34,636 bases of DNA from Bacillota bacterium. Its GTDB lineage: Bacteria; Bacillota; Clostridia; Acetivibrionales; DTU013. The DNA lies in the NCBI GenBank assembly GCA_023435305.1, contig JAEYRV010000063.1:1-34636 (forward strand), given 5' to 3'. Position 1 is the first letter of the stretch, and each line of letters opens with the position of its first letter. Positions 31,771 through 34,636 of this stretch are shown here, in pieces. The position numbers and the translations under genes are program-made. The notes beneath the pieces were generated by a model. The model saw nothing but the letters and a program-made list of their open reading frames with translations. It made no database searches and was not told the DNA's origin.

Positions 31771-31998
31771 TTGCTGAAAATCCTGACCGTACCGGCGGAT
31801 GAGGCGCCTGTTACTGATTTCACACAGCAATGTTTTACCGGATTATTGAATGGGTATGTTAAGGTTGTGGATAACATAATCGATATCAATGTAGATGTGA
31901 TAAAAATGGGGTCGGAGGATGTGGGCGCGAAAGCGCTGGTTCGAGCTGTCATTGAAGCAGCAGATATGATATGCTTATCCAAGCAGAGGTTGTTATGA
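31771..31998 (+). CDS. Small hypothetical ORF between the SafE-fusion gene and copA
   Basis: The frame has 75 codons from TTG 31771, 2 nt after the preceding stop, to TGA 31998. No SD is visible, so expression would need coupling to the upstream gene. The codons are unremarkable, and the peptide has an ordered amphipathic look (VDNIIDINVDVIKMGSEDVG, then ALVRAVIEAADMICLS). It is not CsoR or CopZ, which are often found here, and lacks CxxC. It may be a real small protein or a truncated remnant. Confidence 0.35.
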   Translation: MLKILTVPADEAPVTDFTQQCFTGLLNGYVKVVDNIIDINVDVIKMGSEDVGAKALVRAVIEAADMICLSKQRLL

Positions 31999-32080
31999 AG
32001 AAAAATGAAATGCAATGTGCACATAGATAAGAAGCGTAATAGGGTAATCAAGACAGCAGGTTAGAGAGGTGAAGAACGGT

Positions 32081-34498
32081 ATGAGCAAGAAGGAAACAAT
32101 CAAGATAACGGGAATGTCCTGTGCCGCCTGTGCAGCCAGAATAGAAAAAGGTCTGAACAAGGTGGAGGGAGTCAAAAATGCAGCAGTCAACTTTGCAATT
32201 GAGAAAGCGACTGTAGAATATGATGAGAATTTAGTCAATGCCGAGGCACTTGATAATGTGATCAAAAAACTTGGATATGACGTTATAAAGGAACAGATCC
32301 AAACCTCAGGCAGTGTATCACTGAAGCTGGGAGGAATGTCGTGCGCAGCCTGTGCCGCAAGAATCGAAAAAAGGCTCAGCAAGCTGGAGGGTGTAGAAAA
32401 GGCGGCTGTAAATTTAGCCTCCGAGAAGGCATCAGTCGAATATGACAGCTCAAAGCTGAAGGTTTCAGATATGATCAAGGCTGTGGAAGATCTCGGCTAT
32501 AAAGCCGAACGGGCAGATGATGTCAGTGTAGACAAGGAAAAGGAGCAGCGGGAGAAGGAGATCAAGCGTCTGAGGCTGGAGCTGATTGTTTCGGCAGTGC
32601 TCAGCTCTCCGTTGGTGCTTGCGATGCTGCTCACACTGGTGAATATCGATCTGGCATTTTTCCATAATGAATATTTTCAGCTTATTGTCGCGACACCGGT
32701 GCAGTTCATTATAGGGTTTAGGTTCTATAAGAATGCGTATCATGCTCTCAGGGCAAAGAGTGCAAATATGGATGTGCTGATAGCTATGGGCACTACCGCG
32801 GCATATTTCTTTAGTATATATAACGCATTTTTTACACATATGGCAGATGGCATGATGATGAAGGAGCTTTATTTTGAAGCAGGAGCCGTGATTATCACAC
32901 TGATATTGCTGGGCAAATATCTTGAAGCTGTGGCCAAGGGTAAGACCTCCGATGCCATAAAGAAGCTGATGGGACTGCAGGCCAAAACGGCAAGGGCCAT
33001 CAGGGACGGCAAAGAGCAGGATATACTTATAGAGGAAGTCGAAGTAGGCGATGTGATCGTCGTAAGACCTGGAGAAAAGGTCCCGGTTGATGGCAAGATA
33101 CTTGAGGGAAATTCATCCATAGACGAATCCATGCTGACGGGCGAAAGCCTTCCTGTTGAGAAGAAGGCCGGCGACTTAGTTATTGGCGCTACCATCAATA
33201 AATTTGGCACATTCAGATTTGAAGCCACTAAAATCGGAAAGGACACAGCACTCTCTCAAATCATAAAAATGGTGGAGGATGCGCAGGGCTCTAAAGCGCC
33301 TATTCAGAAGATTGCCGACCAGGTTTCGGGAGTATTTGTACCAGCTGTAATCGGTATTGCATTGTTGACTTTCCTGGTATGGTACTTGGTTGCTGGCGAT
33401 TTTTCAGATGCGATCATAAGCGCTGTTTCGATACTTGTCATCGCATGTCCATGCGCCCTTGGCCTTGCGACGCCGACGGCAATCATGGTCGGGACCGGCA
33501 AGGGTGCCGAGAACGGTATATTGATCAAAGGCGGCGAACACCTGGAAATGACATATAAACTGAATGCTGTGGTTCTTGATAAAACAGGCACGATCACCAA
33601 GGGACAGCCTGAGGTGACAGATATAGTCCGGCTTGGCAGCTTGAAGGATGAGGATATACTGAGGATGGCTGCTATTGCAGAAAAAAGCTCCGAGCATCCT
33701 CTGGGAGCGGCAATCTATGAAAGAGGCAAAATGGAATACGATACAGTGACGGATCCGGAGCAGTTCGAGGCGATACCTGGAAGAGGAGTAAAGGCAGTTG
33801 TTGATGGTAATGAAATATTCATTGGAACAAGGAAGCTGATGCAAGAAATCAATATCAGTACGGATTCAGCTGAGGATGTTGTTGCAAGGCTGGAGGACGA
33901 AGGCAAGACGGCAATGCTGATGTCAGTCGGCGGTAAGCTCGAAGGGATACTTGCAGTTGCGGACACACTGAAGGAAAGCTCTGAAGAAGCAATCGCAGAA
34001 TTGAAGAATATGGGCATCGATGTTTATATGATAACAGGCGATAACAAAAGAACAGCTGCTGCAATTGCCAAACAGGTTGGCATTGAAAATGTGCTGGCAG
34101 AGGTGCTGCCTGAAAACAAGGCGGAAGAGATCGAGAAGCTCAAAAAGCAGGGCAAGAAAGTAGCGATGGTTGGAGACGGTATAAATGATGCGCCTGCGCT
34201 TGCCACAGCTGATATAGGTATGGCTATTGGAACAGGCACGGATGTGGCTATTGAGGCAGCTGATATCACACTCATGAGAGGCGATCTGAAGACGATCCCC
34301 GCCGCTATCCGCCTTTCCAGAAAGACTATGCGTAAAATAAAGCAGAATCTGTTCTGGGCATTCATATACAACATCATCGGCATACCGTTTGCAGCTCTGG
34401 GGCTGCTTAACCCAATGATCGCAGGCGGAGCCATGGCCTTCAGTTCAGTATCGGTCGTTACAAATTCACTCAGCCTGAAGCGAGCCAAGCTTTATTAA
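32081..34498 (+). CDS. copA: Cu+-exporting P1B-type ATPase CopA
   Basis: The protein is 805 aa, from ATG 32081 9 nt after GAGAGGTGA; the GTG at 32069 is inside the SD. Two N-terminal HMA domains each have GMSCAAC (Cys14 and Cys17 in the first, the second near 88-91). About eight membrane helices follow, with the ion-binding CPC at 456-458 (IACPCALG). Phosphorylation Asp500 lies in DKTGT, the actuator TGE in MLTGESLPVEK, the HP motif in SSEHPLG and GDGIND has Asp699. It exports Cu+ from the cytosol using ATP. CopZ and CsoR/CopY are not in the window. The two HMA repeats are closely similar in sequence. Confidence 0.96.
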   Translation: MSKKETIKITGMSCAACAARIEKGLNKVEGVKNAAVNFAIEKATVEYDENLVNAEALDNVIKKLGYDVIKEQIQTSGSVSLKLGGMSCAACAARIEKRLSKLEGVEKAAVNLASEKASVEYDSSKLKVSDMIKAVEDLGYKAERADDVSVDKEKEQREKEIKRLRLELIVSAVLSSPLVLAMLLTLVNIDLAFFHNEYFQLIVATPVQFIIGFRFYKNAYHALRAKSANMDVLIAMGTTAAYFFSIYNAFFTHMADGMMMKELYFEAGAVIITLILLGKYLEAVAKGKTSDAIKKLMGLQAKTARAIRDGKEQDILIEEVEVGDVIVVRPGEKVPVDGKILEGNSSIDESMLTGESLPVEKKAGDLVIGATINKFGTFRFEATKIGKDTALSQIIKMVEDAQGSKAPIQKIADQVSGVFVPAVIGIALLTFLVWYLVAGDFSDAIISAVSILVIACPCALGLATPTAIMVGTGKGAENGILIKGGEHLEMTYKLNAVVLDKTGTITKGQPEVTDIVRLGSLKDEDILRMAAIAEKSSEHPLGAAIYERGKMEYDTVTDPEQFEAIPGRGVKAVVDGNEIFIGTRKLMQEINISTDSAEDVVARLEDEGKTAMLMSVGGKLEGILAVADTLKESSEEAIAELKNMGIDVYMITGDNKRTAAAIAKQVGIENVLAEVLPENKAEEIEKLKKQGKKVAMVGDGINDAPALATADIGMAIGTGTDVAIEAADITLMRGDLKTIPAAIRLSRKTMRKIKQNLFWAFIYNIIGIPFAALGLLNPMIAGGAMAFSSVSVVTNSLSLKRAKLY

Positions 34499-34533
34499 TA
34501 TCTATGAAGTATTTATCTCTAAATACAAGAAGA

Positions 34534-34583
34534 CGCCCACCTCTAAGCAGCATATCTCGCGGAAGCGAGGGCGTAGGTGGGTG
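34534..34583. repeat. Structured dyad downstream of copA
   Basis: CCCACCT (34536-34542) pairs with AGGTGGG (34575-34581). Inside, CTCGC (34556-34560) and GCGAG (34565-34569) close a GGAA tetraloop of GNRA type. No T-run follows, so it is not a typical terminator. The layout recalls the right-end hairpin of IS200/IS605-type elements, but no transposase is visible before the window ends. Confidence 0.45.
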
Positions 34584-34636
34584 ATGAATTGTTCGGGGTG
34601 TGTAATAGTGGTATGTGAATATTTCCCGAAGCATTG

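Overview
The window looks like chromosome from a spore-forming clostridial Firmicute of moderate GC. The signs are strong AGGAGG-type ribosome binding sites, some GTG/TTG starts, consensus sigma-A promoters, an M-box (ykoK) Mg2+ leader, a Bce-type antibiotic-sensing module, spore-type small Gly/Cys membrane proteins and a LysM-G5-M23 peptidase. I saw no rRNA, tRNA, intact IS or CRISPR array.

Layout. 1-1445: REP-like repeats, then corA (minus) behind an M-box riboswitch with its terminator and a short Cys-rich leader ORF. 1453-1665: remnant of an isoprenylcysteine-methyltransferase-family gene. 1654-5160: a consensus promoter with dyads drives a J-domain/pseudokinase-like protein, a vWA protein and a divergent adenylosuccinate-synthetase-like protein. 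This operon is my main candidate for an undescribed system. 5161-5766: two small Gly/Cys-rich one-helix membrane proteins. 5784-9340 (minus): two ABC-F ATPases (YbiT- and Uup-like). 9534-10428: a secreted coiled-coil protein with a truncated copper-amine-oxidase-N domain and a probable frameshift. 10467-11259: a Phd/YefM-Uma2 fusion behind three evenly spaced palindromes. 11300-20068 (minus): lemA, a DUF2207 protein, bceR, bceS, bceA, bceB and a membrane-anchored PAF-acetylhydrolase-like hydrolase. 20295-24419: two c-di-GMP enzymes separated by minisatellites. 24542-25768 (minus): a peptidoglycan amidase. 25995-26440: noncoding 41-bp repeats with an inverted copy. 26593-29647: an MFS transporter and an M23 peptidase. 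29811-34498: a copper cluster (DUF2318 protein, HMA-SafE-cupredoxin fusion, small ORF, CopA). 34534-34583: a structured dyad at the window edge.

How the genes fit together. Much of the window concerns the cell envelope (LemA/DUF2207, BceRSAB, amidase, M23 peptidase) and metal homeostasis (CorA under Mg2+ control, copper export). Second-messenger turnover and the J/vWA/PurA-like operon are separate units. Family calls rest on motifs read by eye; no database search was run.
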